NCBI GenBank assembly: GCA_037176705.1
Contig: CM073887.1
Span: 85,012,348 to 85,076,347 of the forward strand
Direction: 5' to 3'
From: Molossus alvarezi
Taxonomy: Eukaryota > Chordata > Mammalia > Chiroptera > Molossidae
DNA length: 64,000 bases
Shown: piece after piece, positions 26,214-38,704 of the stretch
Position numbering within the stretch: the first letter of the stretch is position 1
Layout of the letters: each line of letters starts with the position of its first letter
Notes under the pieces: generated by a model
Database searches by the model: none
Seen by the model: only the letters and a program-made list of their open reading frames with translations
Told to the model about the DNA's origin: nothing
Translations under genes and position numbers: made by a program

Positions 26214-27158
26214 GGAGTGAGATTTACCATATTTTATTAGGTCCAAAGGACAATGACATGATTCATAAATTCCTACTAATGTTAGGCTTACTATTGAACA
26301 CTAGTTTGCAACAGAGGACTACCTATAAACCCATAGATCCATCCAAAGAACATTAATGGGTGCTAACTCAGACACTGACCCCCTAGTTACTCTCAGTGCA
26401 ATTCAACCGAAGAGGGGAGATTTCAGGACAAGAATTGACAACCACTTTTCAGGCCACTTATGGTACCTTACAACTGAAAGTGACTCTTAAAATCCAGCTA
26501 TGAAAAATCCCACCAAAACCCAGTACAATTTGTGTTAACAAAAAAACCCAATAATCATTCAGTATTACTTTAATAAAAATTTCTTAGCAGGAACATGGAA
26601 ACATAAGTGTATATAAAATAGTGGCTTTCAAAGTGTAATCCATTTTATGAATAAATATAAAGAATTGTTTGATGGTATATAGGTTTATATACATTCAATT
26701 ATACCAAACTAAGAGAAAATACATTTGTACTAAAAGGCAGAATTTTAAAAAATCTACAGAAATATATGTAATATGTATTTGCATAATAAATACGTATAAT
26801 AATAATGTATTTTTAAAGTAAAAACTCTAAAACTAAGTTTAGGATTTCACTAAAAAAAGTTAGCATAAAGAGGACCTAAACTATGGCCTTTTTTTCCTGT
26901 TAGAGTAGCCAGCAGATTGAAAAGTCACTGAAGATCACAGTTACAGAAGCAAACCATAAAAATCCATCAAAATGTCAAATGCAAGAACTTCCAAGTATAT
27001 GAATTTTAAAATTAGGCAGTATTGATTTGGCCATCTACTTTTGTTATAAAAAATAAGTTGTAAATCCTTTTTTTTTTTTTTAAATGAAATGCTTCTCTTA
27101 AAAGCTAGATACCTACTTTCCTGCAGCTCCCACATGGCTTACAGAATATTCAACTCAC
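26214..27158. other. SMURF1 intron 3, A/T-rich part
   Basis: A/T-rich, no recognisable element beyond a T run at 27069-27082. Confidence 0.6.
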
Positions 27159-27267
27159 AGATCATAGTGCTGGTTCCACTTTGGGTCCAATGTGTTTTTC
27201 ACAGTGTCCGTTGAGTGGCACTGCCCTGATCCATCCACAACAATCTTTGCAAAAGGGTCAGGGAGTC
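27159..27267 (-). CDS. SMURF1: SMURF1 exon 3 (C2 domain)
   Basis: 35 codons, residues about 32-68: LPDPFAKIVVDGSGQCHSTD then TVKNTLDPKWNQHYD. Acceptor TTCTCCAG, donor CT|GTGAGT. LPDPFAK and TLDPKWNQ are typical C2 strand and loop motifs, with aspartates at the calcium-loop positions. Confidence 0.97.
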
Positions 27268-27533
27268 CTGGAGAAGAGGGGACAGTCACACCTGGATGAG
27301 ACTACACAGCTATCAATGTGACATTAGAACATAGTCTTGCAGGCTAATGGGAGCTTCAAAATCCTCTAATTTGGTAAAGAAGATTACCCTAGTTATTCTC
27401 CAATTTAAAGTTAGTTCAATCTACTTAACTTTCTATTAAGGGCAACCCAGTATGACATCACCCTCAGATTTTTAGAGGCTAGGAAAAAAAAAAAACACTA
27501 AAAAAATAGACTTAAATTCAAATCCCCATTTTT

Positions 27534-27784
27534 TTTTTTTATCCTCACCCGAGGACATTTTCCCATTTTTTTTGTTCAGGTAGAGTGGGAGGGAGAGAGA
27601 GGAACAGAGAGAGAGAGAGAGAAACATCGATGTGAAAGGAACACATCGAGTGGCTGCCACCCACACAACCGACCAGGGCCGGGGACAAACTGCAACCGAG
27701 GTACATGCCCTTAGCGGGAACCGAACCCGGGTCTCTCCGGACCGCAGGCCGATGCTCTAACCGCTGAGCCAAACCGGCCAGGGC
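27534..27784 (-). mobile_element. VES-type SINE, young
   Basis: Near-consensus copy in intron 2. Target-site duplication AAATCCCCATTTTT on both sides (27519 and 27786). Confidence 0.93.
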
Positions 27785-28633
27785 CAAATCCCCATTTTTG
27801 ATGATCAATTAAGGAAAGCTAATTAAATGGAGGAAAGGTATCTATAATTAATTGTATTTAAACTTTCTAAAAAATAATACTTATAAATCTTGTTTACTGA
27901 CTTTGTCAATGTTATCTCTGGAAGCAAGTATTCAGTGAGTCTTAATAAGTTAAGCTCCTAAATGAATCAGACAGGTTTGTAAGATCAGAAAGGTGGCAAG
28001 GTACCTGTTTCAGAAACAGACCTGGAAGTGAGCCACCACTCTGGAGATTCCTAGCTACTTGAATAAAGCCTGTGAGCCGAGGTTTGTTCATTTTAAAGTG
28101 TGAATAATACCTCTTAAGAACTGAGTAGTGTTCTTGAGAGGATCAGAAAAAGGGTGAAAAATTTCAAGCTGTAGGCACCTACTTTATAGTAGGTGAGTTA
28201 AGGGGCCAGTTCTTTCTTTAGAAAAAGATCCTCTACTTTTTACAATTCCTTTAATTACAAGGCTTTTAAAATGTGATTTAATTTGTAAAATTTGACAAAA
28301 ATTTTACTTAAACTCAGCTATTTTATAGAAAAATGTCTCATCTGTATTTGAGCTGAGAACACTTTATTCAGCAGAAAGTAATACATGAATGGGTGGTAAG
28401 AAAGAGAAAACAGGGTGTGGCTGAAATAGGGAATGAGACAACTTTTCTTGTATGAGTTATAAATTCGGTGCCTTACAGCTAAGGAGTCTATCTATGTTGC
28501 AGTCAACTGGGAAATGAAGTTTGTCAAACCATGGCTTTCTATTCAGTACAGGGCAGGATTTTTAGGAGACTGCACCGTGTTTTGTTGTTGGTTTCTTTTT
28601 TAAAGTTACAAACATTTTTGAAAAATTACTTTT

Positions 28634-28814
28634 TAAAGATATGTTTTTATTGATTTTTTTTTGGAGAGAGATAAAAACACCGATCAGCTGCCTCCTGACG
28701 TCCCCTATTGGGGATTCAGCCTGCAACCCCGGGCATGTGCCCAGATGGGAAATCAAACCGGGACCTCTCAGTCCATGGGACCATGCTCAATACACTTAGC
28801 CACAGCAGCTGGGA
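28634..28814 (-). mobile_element. VES-type SINE, second subtype
   Basis: Short copy (TTTTATTGATTTTTT tail side, AGCCACAGCAGCTGGG head side) ending only 75 bp from exon 2. Confidence 0.78.
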
Positions 28815-28889
28815 CACAGTGTTTTTAACAAGTTTAAAATTTCGAAAAATATTAATATTGTAAGAGAGCAAAAATGGGTGTTTACTTAC

Positions 28890-28928
28890 TGAAGAAGTCT
28901 TTCTTTGCAAGGTTCTTGGCACACAATA
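28890..28928 (-). CDS. SMURF1: SMURF1 exon 2 (39-nt C2 microexon)
   Basis: 12 codons plus flanking bases, residues about 19-32: LCAKNLAKKDFF. Acceptor TTTTTAG, donor A|GTAAGT. Leading TA completes a Val begun in exon 1, and the last A starts the Arg codon completed in exon 3. It is too short to be found by ORF length but matches C2 strand 1 exactly and has the right phase at both ends. Confidence 0.94.
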
Positions 28929-28990
28929 CTAAAAACAAACAAAAAATGCTAGGGTTAGCATTTATGGACAAGATTTTCACCATAGCTAGT

Positions 28991-29363
28991 TGCTATGGAC
29001 TAAACTGTCTCTCATCCCCCAAATTCATATTGAAGCCCTATCCACAATGTGATGGTATTTGTATATGGGGCCTCTGGGAGGCATTTAGGTTTCTATGAGG
29101 TCATGAGATTAGGGCTCTAATGATGGGATCAGTATCTTTATAAGAAGAGACCACAGAGCTTGCTCTCACTCTGTTCTCCATGTGAGGGAACAGCAAGAAA
29201 GTGATGAAGACAAGCCAGGGAGAGGCCCCTTACTAAGAAGCAATTCTGCTGGCACCTCAATCTTAGGCTTTTGCAGTCTCCAGAACTGTGAGAAATAAAT
29301 GTTTACTGTTTAAGTCATCTAGTCTATGGTATTTTGTTACAGCAGTCCAAACAAACTGAGACA
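28991..29363 (+). mobile_element. MaLR LTR (MLT1/MST type)
   Basis: Starts TGCTATGGACTAAACTG and contains the hallmark AATTCATATTGAAGCCC, CATGAGATTAGGGCTC and CCAGAACTGTGAGAAATAAA; ends AACTGAGACA. Solo LTR; the nearest intronic element upstream of exon 2 on the SMURF1 strand. Confidence 0.85.
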
Positions 29364-29658
29364 ATTGTCTATATTGATAATGAAAAAAAAATCTAAAAGT
29401 TATCTTTGCCAATGATTGCCTTTCAAATGTAGTACTACATTTTAAACAAAAAAACCTGTCAAATAACTAAAAAGTGTTTTCTCCTCCAATCAGGAATCAC
29501 TATAACAAGTACAAAATGTTTCAGTTTTAACTTCTTAAAATCTTACTTAAACACATACAGATAGATAGATTTATCAATATGCTCTTATAACTGTTTTAAG
29601 AGCACATAAATACCTTTTTAGCTACCATTAACAACAACAAAAGAAATTGTGCATTTTT

Positions 29659-29931
29659 TTTAACCCTCACCCTAGGATATTTTCCCATTTATCTTCAGAT
29701 AGAGTGGGAGGTAGGGAGGGAGGGAGGGAGATAGGAAGGGTTGGGTTGGGGGGAGAGAGAGAGAGAGAGATATCTACGTGAGAGAGACACATCGATTGAT
29801 TGCCTAATGCACGACCCCCACCAGAGCTGGGGACCCTACCACAACTGAGCTATGTGCCCTTGACCAGAATTGAACCTGCGACTCTTTGCTCCACGGGTCG
29901 ACACTAACCACTGAGCCAAACTGGCCAGGGC
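29659..29931 (-). mobile_element. VES-type SINE
   Basis: Flanked by AGAAATTGTGCATTTTT at 29642 and 29932, a 17-bp target-site duplication. Confidence 0.92.
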
Positions 29932-30193
29932 AGAAATTGTGCATTTTTGATATTCTGATAAATACAATTTTGTAAGTGTAAACTTCAGTATGTTGGGGAA
30001 TAGGAAGCAAGGGGAGAGTAACAGAAAACATGGGGCCATCATTAGGTGTTGTGAAAAACAAATGACAAAATGTATGTTAATTTAGAAAAATGTTGGCATA
30101 TAGAAAGAATGCAATAAATGCTATTATCTTATTAATGAGGTGGTATCAATTACTGTTAAGAAATTTTGACACTAGATCGGTTACATGATTAAC

Positions 30194-30318
30194 CGATTAA
30201 GGGAGGGAGAGAGAAACATTGATTGGTTGCCTCTTGTGTATGCCCTAGCCAGGGGAATCAAACCTGTGACCTTTTGGTGTATGGGATGATGTACAACTAA
30301 ACCACACTGGCCACACTG
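30194..30318 (-). mobile_element. VES-type SINE, truncated second subtype
   Basis: Lacks the tail. Retains GGGAGAGAGAAACATTGA and a head with an ACACTGGCC end. Confidence 0.7.
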
Positions 30319-30604
30319 GTAATTTTGTTAATTTTAAAGAATATAGTGTTTTGTTATGAACTGATAAATATTTTACAAAAATATATTCATATAATATATA
30401 TTGTTCTGCAAACTTTTCACTTAGTATACTTTTTATATAACATATATCAAAATATAATTCATATACTACACAATTCACCCATTTAATGTATATAATTCAA
30501 TGGTTTTTTTTGTATACTCAGGGTTATACAACCATCACCACAATGAATCTGGAACATTTTCAGCATCCCCTGAAGAAATCCCTTACCAATTAGCAGTCAC
30601 TCTT

Positions 30605-30844
30605 TTTTTAAATTATTATTTTTTTATTTTATCCTCATCCCATCCCAGGACATTTTTCCATTTTTTGTTCAGACAGAGTGGGAGGGAGGGAGGGAGGGAG
30701 GGAGAGAGAGAGAGAGAGAGAGAAACATTGACACATTGAGGCCCAGGGACAAACTGCAACCGAGGTACATGCCCTTAGTGGGAACTGAACCCGGGATTCT
30801 TTGGACTGCAGATGCTCCAACAGCTGAGCCAAACCGGCCAGGGC
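30605..30844 (-). mobile_element. VES-type SINE, first of a same-site pair
   Basis: Lies between two copies of AGCAGTCACTCTT (30592 and 30845). Its tail hairpin is interrupted by an extra ATCCC repeat. Confidence 0.9.
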
Positions 30845-30857
30845 AGCAGTCACTCTT

Positions 30858-31078
30858 TTTTGTTGTTGTTGTTGTTCAGATAGAGTGGGAGGGAGAGAGG
30901 AAGAGAGAGAGAGAGAAACATCGACATGAAAGGGACACATCGAGTGGCTCCCACCCACATGACCAATCAGGGCCGGGGACAAACTGCAACTGAGGTACAT
31001 GCCCTTAGCGGGAACCGAACCCTGGTCTCTCTGGACCGCAGGCCGACGTTCCATCCGCTGAGCCAAACCGTCCAGGGC
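30858..31078 (-). mobile_element. VES-type SINE, second of a same-site pair
   Basis: Lies between the second and third copies of AGCAGTCACTCTT (30845 and 31079). Its tail is GTT-repeat rich and lacks the hairpin. Confidence 0.9.
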
Positions 31079-31830
31079 AGCAGTCACTCTTAATTTAACT
31101 TCAAATCCTCCAGTCCAAGGCAGTCACTAATCTAATTCAGGTCTCTGTGGACTTGCCTATTCTGGCCATTTCATATAAATAGAATATGATATGTGGTATT
31201 TTGTGACTGCCTTTTCACTTAGCATGTTTTTAAAGTTCATCCCTGTTGTAGTATGAATCCATTTCTTTTCATAACTGAGTTAATAGTCCATTGTATTAAT
31301 ATACCACATTTTCTTTATTGATTTATCAATGGATGTACAGTTGCGGGTGGGGGGGGTTCTGTCTTTTGGTTATTGTGAATAATGCTTATACAAAGTTGTG
31401 TAGACAAAGAGTGGAGTTGCTGAGTTATATGTTTAACACTTTGAGAAATAATCAGAGTGCTTCCCACAGCACCTGCACCACTTTATATTCCCACCAGCAG
31501 TGTATAAGTGTTTTGAGTTCTCCACATCCTCGACTAATATTTGTTACTATCTGCCTCTGTGGTTTTATACCTGTGGTTTTAATGTGCATTTTTCTCTAAT
31601 GACTTTGAGCATCTTTTCATGTGCTTATTAGCTATTGGTATATGTTTTTGGAGAAATTTCTACTTAGATGTTTTGCCTATTTTTAAATTTATTATTCGCC
31701 TTTTTATCTAAAGATAAAATATACTTATCAGATTTGCAAATATTCTCCTATTTTGTGGGTTGTCTTTTCACTTTCTTGATGTTGTTCTTTCAAGCATCTA
31801 TGTGTTTATTTTTATTAAAAAAAATTTTTT

Positions 31831-32065
31831 CTGCCCTGGCCGGTTTGGCTCAGCGGTTAGAGTGTCAGCTCATGGACCAGAGAGACCCAGGTTCGGTTCC
31901 TGCTAGGGGCATGTGCCTCTCGGTTGCAGTTTGTCCCCGGCCTCAGTTGGGGTCATGTGGGTGGCAACCAGTCGATGTGCCTCTCACATCGATGTTTCTC
32001 TCTCTCTTCCTTCCACTCTATCTGAAGATGAATGAATGCAAAAGTGTCCTCAGGTGAGGATAAAA
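31831..32065 (+). mobile_element. VES-type SINE
   Basis: Complete copy with tail GTCCTCAGGTGAGGAT. It sits tail-to-tail with the next SINE, making an inverted pair. Confidence 0.9.
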
Positions 32066-32277
32066 AAAAATTTTTTTCTTTATTGATTTCTAGAAAGAGA
32101 GGAAGGAAGAAGGAGATAGAAACATCAATGAGAGAGAACATCAACTGGCCACCTCCTGCATGCCCCACCCTGGGGATCAAGGCCCACAACCCAGGAATGT
32201 GCCCTGACCAAGAATCGAACTGGCGACCTCCTGGTGCATGGGTCGATGCTCAACCACTGAGCCTCACCATCCGGGCT
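32066..32277 (-). mobile_element. VES-type SINE, second subtype
   Basis: TTTATTGATTTCTAG side followed by GA-rich block and CCACTGAGCCTCACC head, directly abutting the preceding plus-strand SINE. Confidence 0.85.
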
Positions 32278-32556
32278 TACTGTTACATTACTCTTAAACA
32301 GACATTTAGGTCTATGATCTATTTTTAGTTCATTTTTGTGTGTGATGTGAAAAGGGGTCCAACTTTATTCCTCTGTAGGTGAATATACAATTGTACCAGC
32401 ACCATTTGTTGAAAAGAGTATTCTTTTCCCATTGACTTGTCTTGACACCTTTGCTGGAAAACAATTCACTATAAATGAGTTTATTTGTTAATTTTCAATT
32501 CTATTCCATTAATCTACATATCTTTCCTCATGCCATGACCACACTGTCTTGAATAC

Positions 32557-32895
32557 TGTCTTAGGTTGTTCAGGCTGCTATAATACTATAGACTGAGTAG
32601 CTTATAAATAACAAACATTTATCCCTCAGTTTTGGAGGCTGAAAGTCCAAGATCATGGTGCACGGTTGGGTGAGAGCTCTTTCAGATCGCAGACTTCTCG
32701 TACCCTCACATGGCAGAAGGGGCTAGGGATTTCTCTGGAGTCTCTTTGATAAGATATTAGGGTTCTACCTTCATGACTTAAACAACTCCCCAAGTCCCCA
32801 CCTACTAATACCATCATCTTTGGGGGGTTAGGATTTCAACATACGAATTGGGAGCCTGGGGTAGGGGGGAGGACATGAACATTTAAACTGTCACA
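32557..32895 (-). mobile_element. MaLR LTR (MLT1/MST type)
   Basis: Reverse-oriented solo LTR (GTTCAGGCTGCTATAATA ... GGATTTCAACATACGAATT). Flanks AATAC and ATTAC resemble a 5-bp target-site duplication with one mismatch. Inserted in the old L1. Confidence 0.82.
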
Positions 32896-33076
32896 ATTAC
32901 CACAGCTTTGTAGTATGTTTTTAAATTAGGACGTATAAGTCCTCCAACTTTGTTTTTATACAATACAATATTGTATAGAAGGAAGGAGTAGGCATTCTTG
33001 TCTTATTCCTGATTTTAGGGGCAAAGCATTTGTTCTTTCAACCATTGTGTATGTTAGCTGTGGGGGTTTTTTTTGT

Positions 33077-33324
33077 TTGTTTTTGTTTTTTATCCTCACT
33101 GGAGGACATTTTTGCATTTATCTTTAGAGTGCGAGGGAGTGAGGGAGGAAGAGAGAGAGAGAAATATCAATGTGAGAGAGACACATAGAGAGGTCGCCAC
33201 CCACATGACCCCAACCTGGGCCAGGGACAAACTGCAACAGAGGTATGTGCACTTAGCAGGAACTGAACCCGGGACTCTGGTCCGCGGGCCGACGCTCTAA
33301 CCGCTGAGCAAAACTGTTCAGGGC
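33077..33324 (-). mobile_element. VES-type SINE
   Basis: Flanked by TTAGCTGTGGG at 33054 and 33325. Inserted into the old L1. Confidence 0.9.
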
Positions 33325-34199
33325 TTAGCTGTGGGTTTTTTACAGGTGCCCTTTATTAGATTGGGGAAGAATTTTTTCTGTTCCTAGTTTGTTGAGCATT
33401 TATTTTTTTAAATCATAAAGGGGTGTTAGCTATTGTCAAAGCCTTTTTCTGCATCTATTAAGATGATAATTTGGTGTTTGTCCTTTGTTTATTGATGGGA
33501 TGTGCTATATTAATTGCTTTTCAGATGTTAAACCAATACTGCATTTTGAGATAAATTCCACTTGGTTGTGGTGCATAACCCTTAATGTGCTGCTGTATTC
33601 AGTTTGCTAATATTTTGCCAAGTATTTTTTGTGTGTGTCTATATTCATAAGGGATATTGGTCTGTAGGTTTTTGTTTTATTTTAGGTTTGTTTGTATTGG
33701 GGTGACACAGACCTCATAAAATGAGTTAGAAAGTATTCTCTCTTGTTCTTTTTTTTAAAAAAGAATTTGTAAAGAAATGGTATTTATTCTTTTTGATGTT
33801 TAGTAGAATTCACCAGTAAGACATCTAGGCTTGATTTTTTTTTTTTGGTAGAAAGTGTTTTTCAATCTCTTTACATTTTTATAGGTCTATAAGATTTTCC
33901 ATTTCTCTTGTGTGCCTTTAACACTTTAAATTAATTAATTAATTAGGTTACAGATGTCCCTTCTTTCTCCCCATTGACCCTCTTCCTCACTCCCATCCCA
34001 CTTCCACCTTCACAGTCTTCAATTTCTTCTTGAATTAGCTTTGGTAGTTTGTGTCTTTCTAGAAATTAATTTTACCCATATTATCAATTTGTTGGGTGAA
34101 ATTAGTTATTTACAGTATTCCCTGATAATCCCTTTTATTTCTGTATAGTTGATAGTCATATTTCTTATTCATTTTAATTTCTACACCCTTCCTTTCATA

Positions 34200-34220
34200 C
34201 ACACACACACACACACACAA
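34200..34220. repeat. (CA)n microsatellite
   Basis: Short, followed by related CACATA sequence up to 34262. Confidence 0.9.
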
Positions 34221-34689
34221 ATACCTATATGTTCACACATATATACACATACACATATACATATTCTTCAGTAATTTTTGTGGATAGATCATTTATTACA
34301 GCTTCTGATGGTGTTTTATTTCTTGTTTCTCTAATTAGAAAACACATACTTGTAAAAAATGAAAACCAGAAAATGTGTAAATAGAAAATACATGCCCCTA
34401 AAACTTCATTACTCTTTGTTTAGCACTGTCCTGGCTAGTCTCACATGCTTATTTTTCCCAGTATATTTTAGAACAATTTTGAGCAAGTTAAAAAAATTAC
34501 TTCACAAATAAATTTGAGGGGAATTCACCTCTTTAAATATTGCGTATTCCCATTCTTGAATGTAGTATATTTACCCATTTATTAAAGTTTTCTATAATGC
34601 CTTTAAGTGAAGTTTTAAAGTATTTCATGTTTTCCACATTTCTAATGGGTTTACTCTTGAATGTTTTCTTTGTTATTATTATGAATGCA

Positions 34690-35250
34690 TTTTCTAACTG
34701 TCACTTGAATACAGGAAAGCTTTTTCTTACATTAATCCTAAAGCAGCCATCTTTCCAACTCTCCTTAAATGGACCTGTGATGTTGTTTCCTTCAGTTTCC
34801 CTTTTCTTTCCCACAACTTTGAATGTCTCAAAGGCTCTCATATCAAACTCAAACTATCCAAAACTGAACTGAAATCTCTCCTCTCTGCCTAAACACCTGG
34901 TCATTTCCTAGGACTCTTTACTTCAGAAATCAGCAGCAACATCCATCAACTGCACAAACCAGAAATCTGTGTCATACTTTTACTTCTTAGTCTCTCCAGT
35001 GATTGACTTTTTGCCATCTCCACCCTTGTTCAAGCTCCCAATATTAGCTATCACAAAGTACTTTTCAAAATTTAAATCTCATGTCTCATTTTTATTTTAA
35101 AATTCCACAGTGGTTTCCCATTGCAAAATTCTAGACATATCATGCTCTAACCCTGACATACTTCAACTCTCTAGTCTCAAATATTATCCAGCAGCTCCGG
35201 GCCCTAGTTTTTCTGAGGTGATGCTGCTGGATTGCTTCTGACTGCAAGAA
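34690..35250. repeat. Ancient interspersed repeat
   Basis: C/T-rich sequence with ACTATCCAAAACTGAACTG and CACAGTGGTTTCCCATTGC, phrases typical of old mammalian repeats. Similar diverged sequence recurs at 36580-36810 and 37195-37390. Confidence 0.4.
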
Positions 35251-35309
35251 TTCTCAGAATATCTAAAAAAGATTAATTTTTGTTTATATTTACAAGACTA
35301 GCAATCTCT

Positions 35310-35564
35310 TTTCTATTTTTTTAAATCCTCACCTGAAGATATTTTTTTCATTGATTTTCAAACACAGTGGGAGGGAGGAAGGAGGGAGAGAAAGAGAGAA
35401 ACATCAGTGTGAGAAAGACACATCAATTGGTTGTCTCCTGCACGACCCCAACCAGGGCCAGGGATCAAACTGCAACTGAAGTATGTGCCCTTGACTGGAA
35501 TCGAACCTAAGACGTTTTGGCCTGGGGGCCAGTGCTCTAACCACTGAGCAAAACTGGTCAGGGC
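35310..35564 (-). mobile_element. VES-type SINE
   Basis: Flanked by ACAAGACTAGCAAT at 35292 and 35566. Confidence 0.9.
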
Positions 35565-35855
35565 AACAAGACTAGCAATGTTTTCATTTAAGGCTCATTC
35601 CAGTGGAATTCGTTTATATCGAGAGGTAGAGAAGGTCTCAACAGTGTCAGCACAAAGATAATTTTGCCTCAATTTTGTGCAAAGATCATTTAGGGCCATA
35701 CTGATTCTAGTTCAGTTAATGGCATATGGTTTCTCCTACTAGAATAATTTTGTGATGTTGAGATAGAATTCTCTTTGTCCACTCTAAGGGATGCGACAAT
35801 AAAAGACATTACACAGCATAAAATCCCACACTATCTGAATCTCCCACTCATTTTA

Positions 35856-36117
35856 TTATTATTATTATTATTTTTTAATCCTCACCCAAGGACATTTTTT
35901 GTTCAGATAGAGTGGGAGGGAGAGAGAGGAAGAGAGAGAGAGAGAGAGGGAGAAACATCGACGTGAAAGGGACACATTGAGTGGCTGCCTCCCGTAGGAC
36001 CCACCCAGGGCCGGGGACAAACCGCAACTGAGGTATGTGCCTCTAGCGGGAACCGAACCTGGGTCTCTCTAGACCGCAGGCCGATGCTCCTAACTGCTGA
36101 GCTAAACTGGCCAGGGC
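35856..36117 (-). mobile_element. VES-type SINE
   Basis: Flanked by TCTCCCACTCATTTTA at 35840 and 36118, a perfect 16-bp duplication, with an (ATT)n tail. Confidence 0.93.
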
Positions 36118-36839
36118 TCTCCCACTCATTTTAAAACAAATATGTTACACACCAATTATGAATTAGGTTCTGGGGATACAACAATGAACAAAAGAGACAT
36201 TTACAAAAAATGAAGTTTAGTTTTTCAGTGTAGACCACTGCATGGTTGCTTCAATTCTAACTCTGAAGTACCCCACTACTTTGAAATCATGTCTCTTACA
36301 TCCCATAATTGCTTAATCACATACCAGAGTTTCCTAATGTTGGGGATAAAGTAAGAGCAAATTGCATAATGGTCACTTAGCATCTCAAAATACATGGAAG
36401 GGTAGTGTTGTGCTATCTTGTACATTCAATTAGTAAGGCAAGCTTCTTTACTAGGTCCCTGATAAAAGTATAGGATCTCTCAAGGACTATTTGTGGCTGT
36501 AATCTTTATTCCTCTCTCCTTTTATATTTATATGTGCCACCAAGTCCTGTCTTTTCTTTCATCTAAAGGTCTCTTAACCTTTTTTCCTTTCTGCTACTTC
36601 TGTACCCATTCTCCTGTTCTTGGCTTCACCTATTCACGTTAATATAAGAGCGACAGTGCCCTCCCTAAGTCATACTACATTCAGCCACCAGAGCAATCTT
36701 TTGAAGTGACATTTTTGTGTTCTGAGTCTCAAAAATTTCAATGGCTCTGTATTGTATTTTATTGCAAATCTGTATTTCTCCTGGGTTTTAGAGCATCCCA
36801 TTCTCTAGTATCACTTTTTATCTTTCACTATTCTTTTTT

Positions 36840-37094
36840 TTTACCCTCACCCGAGGACATTTTTTTTTTTTTTTTTTGCATTTATCTTCAGATAGAGCAG
36901 GAGGGAGAGAAGGGGAAAGAGAGAGAGAGAAACATCAATGTGAGAGAGACACATTGAGTGGTTGCCACCCACACGACTCCAACTGGGGCAGGGACAAACT
37001 GCAACTGAGGTACACGCCCTTAGCAGGAACCAAACCCAGGATTCTCTGGTCCGCAGACCAATGCTCTAACCGCTTAGCAAAACTGGCCAGGGCT
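36840..37094 (-). mobile_element. VES-type SINE
   Basis: Tail CCTCACCCGAGGACAT plus a long T run. ACTATTCTTTT occurs on both sides. Confidence 0.9.
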
Positions 37095-37399
37095 TACTAT
37101 TCTTTTAAAAAAAATTATTGTTGAAAGTATTACAGATGTCCCCACCTTCTCCCCCCATTGATCCCATCCTCCCCGCTCCCACTATCTCTTACTATTTTTC
37201 CAAGTATAGTTCAGTTCATTACACTCCTCCTATGGGCCCCAACCATTACTACCTCTAGGCAATTATTCTTGCTACTCAATCCACTTAAAATCCCTCTCTT
37301 TTTGTGTCTATTCAGGCCAGGCTCACTTTCTCAGTGAAGCTTCATTCAGGCCAGTGTTTCCTGAATGTCACTCTGTGATAACATTTTCACTAGTGTAAA

Positions 37400-38704
37400 A
37401 ATTTAAAAAATAAGGACAATATAGTGGGGTTAAGTAATTAATTAAAAAAATTTTTTTTTTGGTTCCGGTATTATACCTTTTCTATTTTTTCATGTTAAAA
37501 TATTTCTTTAATAAAATGAGGTAACAAAATGATAGTTTCAACAATGACGGCAAAAATAAAAGTTGGCAAATTTATGTTGACAACCACATTTACATAAATG
37601 TTTTGACTGATCTGGGAATCTCTACTCTTAACTACCAGCAATCTATTATATCTTTTTACTCCTCTTTACTTTAAGAGCCATATAGTTGAGTACTCAATAC
37701 CTTTCATACAGGTGGCTTTGTCCCCCAGCTAAGTTAAATTCCTCTGAAGGAGCAACCCCATCTTCTACCCACTTAGACGTGGGCTTCATGTGGTGCTGGC
37801 CACACAATAGGCATGAAACACAGACTATGATAAACAAGAAACAAAAAGTAAGGCAAAGAGAAAAGCAGCGATAAAAAAAATAGACAATTAAGGTATCTCA
37901 GTAACTTAAAACATCTAAACAAAATTTTCATTTATTAGAAAATGTAGTGTACCACCTAGGATAGCTGCCAACACATAATATGCACTTAATGTATATTATT
38001 AGCTGCCTGCCTCATCAAACTTTTACATCGAAAACTCAAGCTTTTATCTACTTTGGGAAAAATTCTTTAAACTACAAAAAGGGGTAATAACAGAATCCCT
38101 GTCGGTTTCCTGGTCAGTATATTTCATTAGCATGTCATCTTCTAGGCCCTGTACCAGAGTCACTCATCTGTCAATTCTCATACATACAAGTTTGAGAAAT
38201 CCTCAAATTTGCCTTAAGAGAGAAAAATAAATCCCATTTCAGTTACATCAACAGACTCAAAATCTTTAAATCCATACAGAACTAAACTCTATTCCATTAT
38301 TTATTTAATGAAATAAACGACCTTCCCCAATCCTTCTCAGTAAGGTTATACACAATACATGTACACGTTTTGACTATTCAGACACCATTAGATAATAAAA
38401 TGATTTTTCTTTGCAGGGAAAATTATCTAATTTAACAAAACATATTTTAGTAACCAACAGCCATCCCTATTGCCTTTGAGGTTGGTGGTGGGGGAACTCT
38501 GGTAAACTGACAATCCTTAGACAGGTTTTCTAAACATCTCCTTGCTTAAAATGAGTGGTGTAGCTTCATCTTCTATAAATGTATTAAATTAAAAAATAAA
38601 TGACAAGACTGTGTGAATTTGTTTGAATTAAGAAATATGACAGAGTTCAACTCCTAGTCCCAGGCCCTGAAGGGTGAGGCAGAGCTTGGCTCTAAGGACT
38701 AGAG
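37400..38704. other. Intron 1 sequence without recognisable element
   Basis: A/T-rich. A short L1-tail-like piece (TTACAGATGTCCCC) lies just before it at 37130-37190. Confidence 0.55.

Larger units (their letters stand above)
30400..34200 (-). mobile_element. Old L1 LINE (L1M-like), 3' half
   Basis: The 3' UTR at 30415-30590 has the AATTCACCCATTTAA...CAACCATCACCAC pattern of old L1M ends. ORF2 remnants follow in antisense (for example the tract at 31100-31660 and RT-domain relics at 33330-33720). It is interrupted by five SINEs and a MaLR LTR. No frame longer than about 95 codons. Confidence 0.75.

Noticed and set aside
30635..31087. 150-codon minus-strand ORF, and many similar ORFs with a QRLERRPAVRRDPGSVPAKG-like start
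   Set aside because: These are translations of SINE copies in one frame. The repeated wording reflects shared SINE sequence, not a protein family.
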